A stretch of DNA of 64,000 nt, taken from DATGKG01 sp963851325 (lineage in GTDB: Bacteria; Desulfobacterota; Binatia; Binatales; Binataceae). Below the pieces are notes generated by a model. The model was not told the origin of the DNA. It did no database searches and saw only the letters and a list, made by a program, of their open reading frames with translations. Position numbers and translations under genes: made by a program. Below are positions 27,024 through 35,053 of this stretch, piece after piece (the first letter of the stretch is position 1; each line of letters begins with the position of its first letter). The stretch is taken from NCBI GenBank assembly GCA_963851325.1, contig CAWKOR010000002.1, forward strand, positions 1 through 64,000, given 5' to 3'.

Positions 27024-27599
27024 ATGCGAATCAAAGGAATCGATCCCGAAAACCCACCGGAATCGCTCCGAGCGGCATTTGAGAAAAACGTCGAGTTGTT
27101 CGGACGCGTCATCACGCCCAATCTGGCGATGGGGCATCGGCCCGAGATCTTGCTCGCGACCGGAAAACTCGGCCAGGCGATCGGCGCCTCCAAGGTCGTG
27201 GAACCCCGTCTCAAATCGATGGTTTCGATCCGAGCCGCGCAAATGATCGGGTGTCCATTCTGAGTGGATATCAACTCTGCCGGCGGCAGAAATGTCGGGA
27301 TCACGGACGAACAGTTGGAGGACCTCGCGAGCTTTGAAGGTAGCGCGATTTTCGATCGCCGCGAGAAAGCCGCGCTTCGCTATGCCGAAGGGATGTCGCG
27401 CACCCCCGCGGAGGTTTCAGATGCAGTCTTCGAAGAGATCCGCAGTTTGTTCAGCATCGAGCAGGTCGTCGAGTTGACCGCGGCGATTGCGCTGGAAAAT
27501 TTTCGCGCGCGCTTCAATTGCGCATTCAAGATTGAAAGCGATAGCCTCTGCACGCTGCCGCCTGACCACCCGGTGCGCGCGATACTCAAACGCAGCTAG
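27024..27599 (+). CDS. AhpD-like carboxymuconolactone decarboxylase family selenoprotein (Cys-x-x-Sec)
   Basis: The frame from ATG 27024 meets TGA at codon 80 and then continues in the same frame to TAA at 27599, 191 residues in all. Both sides belong to one AhpD/CMD domain: before the TGA, VSIRAAQMIGCPF; after it, VDINSAGG, then ITDEQLEDLASFE and AIFDRREKAALRYAEGMSR. Relatives read GCPFCVDINSA, so the TGA replaces the second Cys of CxxC. A SECIS-like hairpin lies 13 bases on. AhpD-like proteins use the CxxC as a peroxidase or disulfide-reducing site, and Sec forms are known in the superfamily. The alternative is a nonsense mutation. Decoding needs selA, selB and selC elsewhere. Confidence 0.8.
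27276..27290 (+). promoter_or_regulatory. Bacterial SECIS-like hairpin
   Basis: TCTGCC (27276-27281) pairs perfectly with GGCAGA (27285-27290) around a GGC apical loop. The first loop G is at 27282, 18 bases after the TGA. Bacterial SECIS elements have a short stem with a guanine at the start of a small apical loop, placed about 16-37 bases downstream of the Sec codon. Position and loop fit; SelB binding is inferred. Confidence 0.7.
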
Positions 27600-27661
27600 C
27601 ACTTCTGAGACTCGATCGATACCGCCGAACCCCCATTTGCGCGGCGAGACTAACTTTCAGC

Positions 27662-27691
27662 CATTTTAAAAATGTTGGAAAAGGATTTTCC
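27662..27691 (+). promoter_or_regulatory. Two inverted repeats; one sequesters the K+ channel ribosome site
   Basis: CATTTTaAAAATG (27662-27674) and GGAAAAggaTTTTCC (27677-27691) are perfect inverted repeats in tandem. The second contains the AAAAGGA ribosome site of the channel gene, whose TTG start is at 27695. Folding in the mRNA would hide the site. Either can also be read as an AT-rich operator. Confidence 0.45.
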
Positions 27692-27694
27692 GGT

Positions 27695-28366
27695 TTGAAC
27701 AGGACCCATCGCTATACCTGGCTACTGATCTCGCTGCTCCTTTTGGCGATCGCCTCGCTGTTCGTCAGTTCGGTGGCCGGGGCCAATCTGGTGGACCTGT
27801 TTGGCGCCCTCGTCATGATCGCTGCGGTCTATGCGGTAAGTCGAAGCCGGCGCGAACTTTATATTGCATTGACGCTTGCGATCCCTACCCTGTTGGGCGG
27901 TCTGGGGGTGCAACTTGGAGCGAGCATCGCGGTTTTGATGGCGGTCGAGGCGATCGCGATTATTTTTTTCGGGTTCGTGGCGTCTTCGATTCTTCGCGGT
28001 GTTTTGAGTTCCAGGCGAGTGACCCTCGACACCATCAACGGCGCGATTTGTGGTTACCTGATGATCGGACTGACGTTTGCCGCGATCTACGCTTTGTTCC
28101 TGGAGGCCAATCCTGGATCGCTGCATTTTGCGGAAACCTTCGGCCCGGAAAACTTACGATTGCTCGAAGAGACCCGCTTCCTGCGGCTGATCTATTACAG
28201 TTTCGTCACCATCACCACGACCGGATATGGCGACATCCGGGCCGTGACGCCGGCCGCACGGCTGGCATCAGTTGTGGAAGCCATGATTGGACAGTTCTAT
28301 ATCGCGATCCTGGTCGCACGTCTGGTCGGCGTCGAGATTGTCCAGTCCATGAAGACGGATCTCTAA
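27695..28366 (+). CDS. Two-TM-pore type potassium channel protein
   Basis: The 223-aa product starts at TTG 27695. Hydrophobic helices cover about 9-28, 32-47, 55-70, 76-98 and 118-136, then a pore loop with the K+ selectivity filter TTTGYGD (about 174-180) and a final helix. It has no C-terminal RCK or cyclic-nucleotide domain, so gating input is not visible. It should conduct K+ across the inner membrane. Confidence 0.85.
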   Translation: MNRTHRYTWLLISLLLLAIASLFVSSVAGANLVDLFGALVMIAAVYAVSRSRRELYIALTLAIPTLLGGLGVQLGASIAVLMAVEAIAIIFFGFVASSILRGVLSSRRVTLDTINGAICGYLMIGLTFAAIYALFLEANPGSLHFAETFGPENLRLLEETRFLRLIYYSFVTITTTGYGDIRAVTPAARLASVVEAMIGQFYIAILVARLVGVEIVQSMKTDL

Positions 28367-28392
28367 GGAGACGCGGTTCCCCCCGCGATTCA

Positions 28393-29466
28393 TCAGGTCA
28401 ATATTCTCCGCACCCCGGATGCGATACTTGCCACCATTGCCGCCGCGATCGTTTCACCCAGAATCGGCGCGGCGTCAGCGCGAGTGAATACCTGCATTCG
28501 TTCCATCGACGGAAGCACACCGTCATTCCCTTCGATTACCTGGCGCACCTCATCGACAAACATTTTGAGGCCAGTCGGAGAATGATCTGCCACAAACTCC
28601 GCAGGCGCTCGCTGGACGATGAAATAAAGCCTCTTCAAGTCCTCGTATGCTGCTGGATTCGCGTCGGCAAGCGCGTCATAGTCCCGCGGATCTTTGAAGG
28701 CCCGCCACTGATCATCGTTCAGTGGTCCAAAGCGCAATTTCGTTTCGAATTCGACCTGATACAGCGGCAACCCTAACCTGGCGCAGGCCTCGCTAATCTG
28801 CGCGGGCGGATCATCGATGGTTACTTGCCCCGTATCACTATCGCGGGCCGCACCCGCCTGGCTGCCAAAGCGCGCGCGAAATTCCTGGAACGTCCGTGGG
28901 GTATTCGCGATGTGGTAGAGAATCGATATGCCGTCGCGATGGAGAAGATTGCCTGCCACATCGCCAAGCATTCGCTGAACGTCCGACGAACCGTCTGCGT
29001 GATACATGACATGCGACGCGAAAACGACCCGGAATTCGCCGCGCATCTGAGCTCCGCCGGCTGGACCGGAAAGTAGCTCTAGGAGGTTTCCGCCAAAAGC
29101 ATTTCCGGCTCGAGTCGAAAACGCCGCAAGTTTAACGAGGTTGGCTTGCTGCGCCGCCGCGAGGCTCCGAAGGGCTTCTCCCCGTTCGGCATCCGCGTAC
29201 TCGGGAATGAAGTCGGTGGCATTGACGGTGAATCCTGGCGGAAAAATGACTCCCGTCAGATATCTGATAAGGGTGTCGCAAGGACCACATCCGATATCAG
29301 CGATCGCCGCCGGGCCAAGTCCACTAAGGACTAGATGTCGCTCTCCGAGATAGTTCAGGAAGCTACGGTTGATAGAGGCCGTCACCTCTTTCTCGTCGGT
29401 GGTTGCTTTGAAGGCGGGATAGATGTCCGCGTACATGTAGCGATCGAGGTTGATCCGGGAAGTCAA
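28393..29466 (-). CDS. Class I SAM-dependent methyltransferase
   Basis: 357 aa from TTG 29466, which has AGGAG 7 bases before it; the longer frame to 29544 looks untranslated, and ATG 29436 is an alternative. Motif I is AIADIGCGPCDTLIRYL, motif II ends NATDFIPEYAD, and FRVVFASHVMYH is motif IV. The large C-terminal half is a helical cap without a recognisable domain. The methyl acceptor is unknown. It is convergent with the K+ channel gene. Confidence 0.8.
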   Translation of the reverse strand: MTSRINLDRYMYADIYPAFKATTDEKEVTASINRSFLNYLGERHLVLSGLGPAAIADIGCGPCDTLIRYLTGVIFPPGFTVNATDFIPEYADAERGEALRSLAAAQQANLVKLAAFSTRAGNAFGGNLLELLSGPAGGAQMRGEFRVVFASHVMYHADGSSDVQRMLGDVAGNLLHRDGISILYHIANTPRTFQEFRARFGSQAGAARDSDTGQVTIDDPPAQISEACARLGLPLYQVEFETKLRFGPLNDDQWRAFKDPRDYDALADANPAAYEDLKRLYFIVQRAPAEFVADHSPTGLKMFVDEVRQVIEGNDGVLPSMERMQVFTRADAAPILGETIAAAMVASIASGVRRILT

Positions 29467-29638
29467 TGCAGGTCTCCTATCGTTGATTCCGGTGCATCCA
29501 TTTAGAGCATTCTGTGGTGGGCAAGCCAAATCCCATCCCTCCATCCTCCTCGTCGCTTATACGACCGCGACGCCATTCGGCTCGCTAATCTCCGCAGCCC
29601 TTTTGGGGAGCGCGCCCGCATGTGGTACCTAAGGGGAA

Positions 29639-30442
29639 GTGCTGCGTGAAAATCCACTAGACCCGAAGTCCATGAAACGCCTGCGCACGCTTTCGTGGAT
29701 GAGCCTGGAACAACTGGAGCGCCTGGCGCGCGACGCCGAGGCGGTGCGGATTCGCAGGCCGAACACGATTTTTTCCGAGGGCCAGGCCTCCAACCGCGTC
29801 TACATCATGCTGTCCGGCGTCGCCAAGTTGTCCATCCTCAATCGTCAGGAGCGCGTGCTGGTCGGCCTGGTGGGACCGGGCGAGGTCTTCGGTGTTTCGT
29901 CGTTGCTTCCCAACGCGATCCGTCCATTTCGATGCGATGCCTTCACCGATTGCACCGTCGCCATCGTGCAGCCCGAAATATTCGTGGAAACTTCGCTTGG
30001 TATCCCGCGCGAGCTCCTAAGCCGCGTGCTCGATGTAACCGTGGGGCGATGGTGGATGATGCTGGTTCGCTACGCCAACTTCGTGGGGCTTGGGCTGCGC
30101 GAACGGCTGGCGGGCGCGCTCCTGGAGGTCGGTAACAAATTCGGCGTTGAAGACGCCCGCGGCGTGTTGCTCACGCTCAAACTTACGCATGAGGATCTGG
30201 CGGACCTGGTAGGCGCTTCGCGCCAGCGCACCACCGTCCAACTCAAGGAGTTCGAAAACGAACAGGCGCTGATTCGCGACGGACGCCGCATGATCATCGT
30301 GCCGCATCGGCTGCTACGCAAAAGCGAGATGCGCGTAAACACGCCGGAGCATATCCAACGGAGCATCCAGAATGTCAGCCAGCAAATTCGTCAACCTAAA
30401 CGGCCTCAAGCTCCATTACCTGGATCACGGAACGGAAGGTAA
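29639..30442 (+). CDS. Crp/Fnr family transcriptional regulator
   Basis: The 267-aa product has an N-terminal cNMP-binding-type beta-roll (IFSEGQASNRVYIMLSGVAK, then GPGEVFG) and a C-terminal winged helix with LTHEDLADLVGASRQRTTVQ. No Cys cluster typical of FNR is present, and the key cAMP contacts are not clear, so the effector is unknown. The end overlaps the alpha/beta hydrolase start by 71 bp, so the two are likely co-transcribed. Confidence 0.9.
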   Translation: MLRENPLDPKSMKRLRTLSWMSLEQLERLARDAEAVRIRRPNTIFSEGQASNRVYIMLSGVAKLSILNRQERVLVGLVGPGEVFGVSSLLPNAIRPFRCDAFTDCTVAIVQPEIFVETSLGIPRELLSRVLDVTVGRWWMMLVRYANFVGLGLRERLAGALLEVGNKFGVEDARGVLLTLKLTHEDLADLVGASRQRTTVQLKEFENEQALIRDGRRMIIVPHRLLRKSEMRVNTPEHIQRSIQNVSQQIRQPKRPQAPLPGSRNGR

Positions 30443-31202
30443 ACCGCCGCTGATTTGCATCCATGGGCTCACCGGTAACGCGCACAACTTCGATGCCCTC
30501 GCGCCACGACTGCGCTCCCATTACCACGTTCGATCGATCGACGTGCGCGGTCGCGGCGACAGCGGATGGACGGCCGGAACCGAATACACACCGCAGAACT
30601 ACGCGGCCGACCTCGCGGGAATGCTCGACGATCTGAAAATCGATCGGGTAACGCTGATCGGAACTTCGATGGGTGGAATGATTTCGATCCTCTTCGCCGG
30701 CGGCTATCCGCATCGGGTCGAGAAATTGATCCTCAACGACATCGGGCCGGATATCGATCCGGTCGGTATCGCGCGCATCGGCAGCTACGTGGGCGAGTCG
30801 CCAAGCGAGTTCAACAACCTGAAGGAAGTCGCGGACTACTATCGGGCGAACTATCCTGCGATGCAAAACATCGCGGAGGCCGACCTTATCGAGCAGGTGA
30901 AATGGTCGGTCAAGCCGACCGATAGCGGAAAGCTCACCTGGAAGATGGATCCCCAGATTCGTAGGCCGATGCGCACCGCGGCGCGTCCGCTCGACATGTG
31001 GGTGCCGTTCGCGCGCATCGAGGCGCCGGTACTGGTGATTCGGGGCGCCCAGAGCGACATCCTCGCGGGCAGGACGGTAGAAAGAATGAAGTCAGTGATC
31101 CCTCGCGTCGAGTCGGTGGAGATTCCGGGTGTCGGCCACGCCCCCACCCTGATGGAGCCTGAATCGCTGGATGCGATAACGAAGTTCCTCGCGATAGATT
31201 AG
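30372..31202 (+). CDS. Alpha/beta-fold hydrolase
   Basis: The 276-aa product has an oxyanion region ICIHGLTGNAHNF, a nucleophile elbow GTSMGGM (Ser), a late Asp near RGAQSDIL and a His in VGHAPTL, the full catalytic triad. It is close to the 2-hydroxymuconate-hydrolase/esterase group, which cleaves C-C bonds or esters in aromatic degradation; the exact substrate is open. Its start lies within the Crp/Fnr gene. Its stop overlaps the convergent higA stop by 4 bases. Confidence 0.88.
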   Translation: MSASKFVNLNGLKLHYLDHGTEGKPPLICIHGLTGNAHNFDALAPRLRSHYHVRSIDVRGRGDSGWTAGTEYTPQNYAADLAGMLDDLKIDRVTLIGTSMGGMISILFAGGYPHRVEKLILNDIGPDIDPVGIARIGSYVGESPSEFNNLKEVADYYRANYPAMQNIAEADLIEQVKWSVKPTDSGKLTWKMDPQIRRPMRTAARPLDMWVPFARIEAPVLVIRGAQSDILAGRTVERMKSVIPRVESVEIPGVGHAPTLMEPESLDAITKFLAID

Positions 31203-31573
31203 CCGATCGCTCGTCGCCGCAATGCCGCAGTTCGGCGACGCAGCGTCTTCGGCCGTTTGGATCCCACGACAGTGTCAGCCGGCTGAACACGCGACTCGAT
31301 CGACTTTCCGGATTGCTGCTCTGCAACGGATAAATCGTATTGGCCTTGCAGGTTCATCCAAAATTGCGCGGAAGTACCAATATAGCGCGCAAGTCTTAGC
31401 GCCGTGTCGGCGCTAACTCCGCGCTTGCGATTGAGAATTTCCACAATACGTCCCGACGGAACCCCAAGCGCCAGCGCCAACTGATTGGCGCTGACTCCAC
31501 GCGCTTCCAATTCGTGTCGGAGAATGTCACCGGGATGAGTTCTGATCCGCTGGACCTTGATATCAGCCTTCAT
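31199..31573 (-). CDS. higA: HigA-type antitoxin
   Basis: The 124-aa XRE helix-turn-helix protein has THPGDILRHELEARGVSANQ, then LALALGVPSGRIVEILNRKR, the typical HigA/VapI N-terminus. The C-terminal tail is longer and very basic (RPKTLRRRTAALRRR). It neutralises the toxin and represses the operon. Its start overlaps the toxin gene end by 11 bp, in the toxin-first order typical of higBA. Confidence 0.9.
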   Translation of the reverse strand: MKADIKVQRIRTHPGDILRHELEARGVSANQLALALGVPSGRIVEILNRKRGVSADTALRLARYIGTSAQFWMNLQGQYDLSVAEQQSGKSIESRVQPADTVVGSKRPKTLRRRTAALRRRAIG

Positions 31574-31850
31574 GATAGTCCGTTATTTCGACGTTGTAGA
31601 TATCGCCTGCTTTGAGTTCGAAACATATCCGCCAGCGTGCGTTTACCGAAATAACCCATTGTCCGGCTCGTTTACCTTTCAAGGCGTGAAGGCCCACGCT
31701 CCGTAACGGCGGAATGTCTTCGAAGGAGGTTGCGGCGTTGAGCATATCCAGCCGTTCGATAGCCAGGGACAGATCGAGACCGCGGAATCTTCGGCCGTCA
31801 TGCCGACTATACAACCTTCGCGTTGCTTCGTTGCGGAAGCTTTTGATCAA
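31563..31850 (-). CDS. higB: HigB/RelE-type ribosome-dependent mRNA interferase toxin
   Basis: The 95-aa product begins IKSFRNEATRRLY and has LHALKGKRAGQWVISVNARW followed by RICFELKAGDIYNVEITDYH, the family core with conserved Arg and a C-terminal YH. The RelE-fold toxin cleaves mRNA on the ribosome. It is first in a two-gene operon with higA, and a long palindrome lies just upstream. Confidence 0.92.
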   Translation of the reverse strand: MIKSFRNEATRRLYSRHDGRRFRGLDLSLAIERLDMLNAATSFEDIPPLRSVGLHALKGKRAGQWVISVNARWRICFELKAGDIYNVEITDYHEG

Positions 31851-31857
31851 CGGTTCA

Positions 31858-31882
31858 ACGTACTACGGCATCCGTAGTACGT
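31858..31882. promoter_or_regulatory. Palindromic operator of higBA
   Basis: ACGTACTACGG and CCGTAGTACGT are perfect 11-bp arms with a CAT spacer, ending 7 bases before the toxin start codon. HigA proteins bind palindromes at their own promoter, so this is the expected autoregulatory site. Confidence 0.75.
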
Positions 31883-31897
31883 CAACCGATAGTCAAA

Positions 31898-32914
31898 TCA
31901 GTGCGGGAACTCGACCAGTACCTTCGCCCGATTGCCGGGTTGCCGCAACGCATCGAACATCGCGGGAACTTCGTCGAGCCCGATGATGTCGGTGATCATC
32001 GATGACGCCTTGACCTTGCCGCTCGCGAGCGCATCGATGGTCTCCCCGAACTCGGCCTTGGTGTATCCAATCGCGAACTCGACCGAAACCTCTTTCATCA
32101 AGCACCTCATCGGCACGATGGTGTCCGGCTCGAGGCAGGCTCCGATAACCACCACGCGACCGTGCGTGCCCGCGATATCTATCGCAGCGCCCAGTGTGCC
32201 CTTCACCCCGATGCATTCGATGACCAACTCCGGCGGACGCCCCGTCAGCTCGCGCATCCTATCGGCGGGCTTATGCTGGGTGGGATTCACCACCTCGGTC
32301 GCACCGAGTTTCAGCGCGAGGTCGGCACGCCCCGCTGCCAGCTCCGACACGATGATCGGATCGGCGCCCTTGGCCTTGCACCACGTTAAGGCGGCGAGGC
32401 CGATCGGGCCGGCGCCCATCACTACGCATCCGGCACCCGGTTTGATGCCTGCGCGATTGACGCCATGCAGTCCCACCGAGAGCGGTTCGACCAGTGCACC
32501 TTCGCGTGAGGAGACCTGTTCGGGCAACTTGAGCAGGCTGCGCTCGCCGCACATCACGTACTCTGCATATCCACCCGGAAGCTGGCCCAGCCCGAGCACG
32601 CGGTTGCTCCGGCAATGGTAGCCCTCGCCGCGCGCGCAAGCATCGCACTCGCCGCAGATGATCCACGGTAGCGAGGCGACGCGCTCTCCAATCTCGAACC
32701 CGCGCACGCCTGCGCCGACCTCGTGGATCTGGCCGCAAAATTCGTGGCCCATGATCGAGTCGGGCCGCAGCGTGCCGAATTGCACCGCATGCAGATCCGA
32801 TCCGCAGATCCCGCAGTTATGGACCTTGAGGACAACTTCGCCGGGGCCCGGTTTGGGCTGCGGAACATCGATGATGCCGACCTCATTTTGCTTCTTGAAC
32901 GCAGCAGCTCTCAT
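31898..32914 (-). CDS. Zinc-dependent MDR dehydrogenase
   Basis: The 338-aa product has the catalytic zinc site (NCGICGSDLHAVQFG, GHEFCG), a structural zinc lobe with CGECDACARGEGYHC, and the Rossmann motif VVMGAGPIGLAAL. It resembles the threonine/L-idonate dehydrogenase branch. It should oxidise a secondary alcohol using NAD(P). It lies upstream of higBA on the same strand but across the palindrome, and 28 bases downstream of the glyoxalase gene, so it may be co-transcribed with the latter. Confidence 0.87.
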   Translation of the reverse strand: MRAAAFKKQNEVGIIDVPQPKPGPGEVVLKVHNCGICGSDLHAVQFGTLRPDSIMGHEFCGQIHEVGAGVRGFEIGERVASLPWIICGECDACARGEGYHCRSNRVLGLGQLPGGYAEYVMCGERSLLKLPEQVSSREGALVEPLSVGLHGVNRAGIKPGAGCVVMGAGPIGLAALTWCKAKGADPIIVSELAAGRADLALKLGATEVVNPTQHKPADRMRELTGRPPELVIECIGVKGTLGAAIDIAGTHGRVVVIGACLEPDTIVPMRCLMKEVSVEFAIGYTKAEFGETIDALASGKVKASSMITDIIGLDEVPAMFDALRQPGNRAKVLVEFPH

Positions 32915-32942
32915 CGAAGTCCTCTGGGAAACGAAGGCGTCC

Positions 32943-33332
32943 CTAGCGGCCCTTCTGTTCGATCAGCTCGATCTTGTAACCGTTGGGATCCTCGATGAAC
33001 GCGATCACGGTGCTGCCATGCTTCATCGGGCCGGCATCACGAACCACCTTGACGCCCTTCGCCTTCAAGTCGGCGCACGCTTTGTAGGCATCGGGGACCC
33101 CGATCGCGAGATGCCCGAACGCGTTGCCCTGGTCATAGCTCTTGGTTCCCCAGTTATGGGTCAGCTCGACGACCGTGTGATCCTTCTCATCGCCGTAGCC
33201 GACGAACGCGAGAGTGAACTCGCCGCCCGGAAAGTCCTGCTTCCGCAGGAGTTTCATACCGAGTTGGTCGCAGTAGAACTTCAGCGATTCGTTGAGATCG
33301 TTGACGCGAATCATGGTGTGCAGCAGTTGCAT
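32943..33332 (-). CDS. gloA: Glyoxalase I (lactoylglutathione lyase)
   Basis: The 129-aa product covers a full VOC-fold glyoxalase I: LLHTMIRVNDLNESLKFY (metal ligand His), VVELTHNWG (Glu ligand), FGHLAIGVPDAYKAC (His) and IEDPNGYKIELIE (Glu). It converts the methylglyoxal-glutathione hemithioacetal to S-lactoylglutathione. All four metal ligands are present. It is upstream of an MDR dehydrogenase on the same strand. Confidence 0.9.
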   Translation of the reverse strand: MQLLHTMIRVNDLNESLKFYCDQLGMKLLRKQDFPGGEFTLAFVGYGDEKDHTVVELTHNWGTKSYDQGNAFGHLAIGVPDAYKACADLKAKGVKVVRDAGPMKHGSTVIAFIEDPNGYKIELIEQKGR

Positions 33333-33367
33333 ATGAATCCTCGCTGTTTGTTTTCCAGTTTCCCGCG

Positions 33368-33637
33368 CTACTTTTTCGCGCGTGTTTTAATTGCTTGTTC
33401 GAGTTCGCCTTTGATCTTCTCGAATGCGTTCTCGGTCGGCACGATACCGCATGCCTTCATCTTCTCGAGCAGTTCGCGCCGCTCGATGCCGAGCAGTTCG
33501 AGCGCCTCATGCTCGTGCATCCGTTTGACCCGCACCAGCTCGAGGATTGCGACCTCGCGCATCCGCTCGCTGAACGCCGCGAGCGGAAACTCAGCGTCGA
33601 AAATGTCGGCGGGAATGTCGAGCTTGAGGTCAATCAT
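33368..33637 (-). CDS. Small helical protein, possible UPF0175-like
   Basis: 89 aa from ATG 33637. The segment MREVAILELVRVKRMHEHEALELLGIERRELLEKM is arranged like UPF0175 proteins, which contain a helix-turn-helix-like core and sometimes act as antitoxins; assignment is tentative. The start is chosen because it follows tandem decamers carrying other ATGs. Starts at 33679 or 33709 in the same frame are possible. No partner toxin is visible nearby. Confidence 0.6.
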   Translation of the reverse strand: MIDLKLDIPADIFDAEFPLAAFSERMREVAILELVRVKRMHEHEALELLGIERRELLEKMKACGIVPTENAFEKIKGELEQAIKTRAKK

Positions 33638-33660
33638 ATTCGCGCATATTCGCGCATATT
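33635..33660. repeat. Tandem decamer repeats at a translation start
   Basis: CATATT occurs three times at 10-base spacing (33635, 33645, 33655) within CGCGCATATT units. On the minus strand each unit supplies an ATG in a different frame. The two upstream ATGs give very short leader peptides (MREYARI and MREYD) that stop at or just after the main ATG 33637. Confidence 0.7.
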
Positions 33661-33835
33661 CGCTTCGCAGATCGCCCATCGCCGCGGCTTCGCTTCCGAC
33701 TCTCGACAATCAGCGATGCAATGTCAATTGCGCATGGCTTTACGATTCCATCCTTTATATGCGAACTTAGGCTCGGCCCGTTAGGGTTTCGTTAAACATC
33801 CGGAGCACCTGCATAGGGCTCCAGGGAAACAGTAA

Positions 33836-35026
33836 ATGGATTTCAATTTTTCGCCCGAAGACGAAGCGTTCCGTGCCGAGTTTCGCACCTGGCTCGAAAA
33901 GAACGCGCCTGAGCATCGCCATTCGACCAGCGAGATCCTCGCCGACGGCGAACAGGGTGATTTTCGCCGCCGCGTCGAATGGTTTCGCAAGCTCGCCGCC
34001 GGCGGTTGGAGCTGCATCAGCTGGCCGAAGGAGTATGGTGGCCGCGGCGCGGGCATTCTGCAGAACATCGTGTACAACCAGGAGCTTGCACGAATCGGCG
34101 CGCCGGCGCCACTTATTGGGATGGGGCCCGGGTTGCTCGGACCGACCCTGATTCATTGGGGCACCGAGGAACAGAAGACGCGCTACCTGCCCAAGATCGT
34201 CAAAGGTGAGGAAATCTGGTGCCAGGGATATTCCGAGCCCGGTTCGGGATCCGACCTCGCATCCTTGCAAACCCGCGCCGTCGAAGACGGCGACTACTTC
34301 GTCGTCAACGGGCAAAAGGTGTGGACCTCGATCGCGCAATTCGCGGATTTCATTTTCCTGCTGGTCCGCACCGATCCCAATGCGCCCAAACACAAAGGCA
34401 TCAGCTACTTGCTGGTCGACATGCATAGCCCTGGCATCACGGTGCGCCCGCTGGTGCAGATGACCGGTGGACGCGGCTTCAATGAAGTGTTTTTCGAAGA
34501 TGTGCGGGTGCCCAAGAAAAATCTGGTCGGCGAAAAAAATCAGGGATGGCAGGTCGCCATCACCACCTTGATGTTCGAGCGCTCAGGCGGCGCAGGCAAC
34601 GATCGCGGCGCCAGCGGCATGATCGAGGATCTTGCCGAGCTCGCCAGGAAAGTAGAGCGCAACGGCAAGACTGCATGGGAGAATGCCGACGTGCGGCAGA
34701 AGGTTGCCGAGTTCGCATGCGAGGCAACCGCGATCAAATACACTGGACTTCGGCAGTTGACCAGGCGCCTCAAAGGACTACCGCCTGGACCCGAAGGCTC
34801 GATGCTCAAACTGTGCTCGACCGAACTGAATCTAAAGGTGTCGCTCTTCGCGATGGAACTGCTCGGGCCGTATAGCCAGTTCGAGTATCAGGCCGAGCAC
34901 GCGATCGATCGCGGACGCTGGTCGTATCGAATGCTTTCGGCGCGCGGTCCGACGATCTTCGCGGGCACCAACCAGATCCAGCACAACATCATCGGCGAGC
35001 GCGTGCTCGGACTGCCAAAGGGATAG
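33836..35026 (+). CDS. Acyl-CoA dehydrogenase, tandem copy 1
   Basis: This 396-aa flavoenzyme oxidises an acyl-CoA to the 2-enoyl-CoA using FAD. ACAD signature 1 is IWCQGYSEPGSGSDLAS, the FAD-binding helix includes AGTNQIQHNIIGERVLG, and the usual N-terminal all-alpha, middle beta and C-terminal alpha domains are full length. The position of the MCAD catalytic Glu (in xEGTxQIQ) is Ala here (IFAGTNQIQ), so another base is implied or the protein pairs with a partner. First of four tandem paralogues. Confidence 0.92.
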   Translation: MDFNFSPEDEAFRAEFRTWLEKNAPEHRHSTSEILADGEQGDFRRRVEWFRKLAAGGWSCISWPKEYGGRGAGILQNIVYNQELARIGAPAPLIGMGPGLLGPTLIHWGTEEQKTRYLPKIVKGEEIWCQGYSEPGSGSDLASLQTRAVEDGDYFVVNGQKVWTSIAQFADFIFLLVRTDPNAPKHKGISYLLVDMHSPGITVRPLVQMTGGRGFNEVFFEDVRVPKKNLVGEKNQGWQVAITTLMFERSGGAGNDRGASGMIEDLAELARKVERNGKTAWENADVRQKVAEFACEATAIKYTGLRQLTRRLKGLPPGPEGSMLKLCSTELNLKVSLFAMELLGPYSQFEYQAEHAIDRGRWSYRMLSARGPTIFAGTNQIQHNIIGERVLGLPKG

Positions 35027-35053
35027 CGATCGCAGCGCGACCCCGGAGGAAAC

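Noticed and set aside
27261..27263. TGA as an ordinary nonsense mutation splitting the AhpD-like gene in two
   Set aside because: The stop falls on the redox Cys position, both halves stay in frame and conserved, and a SECIS-like hairpin follows. It is not fully excluded.
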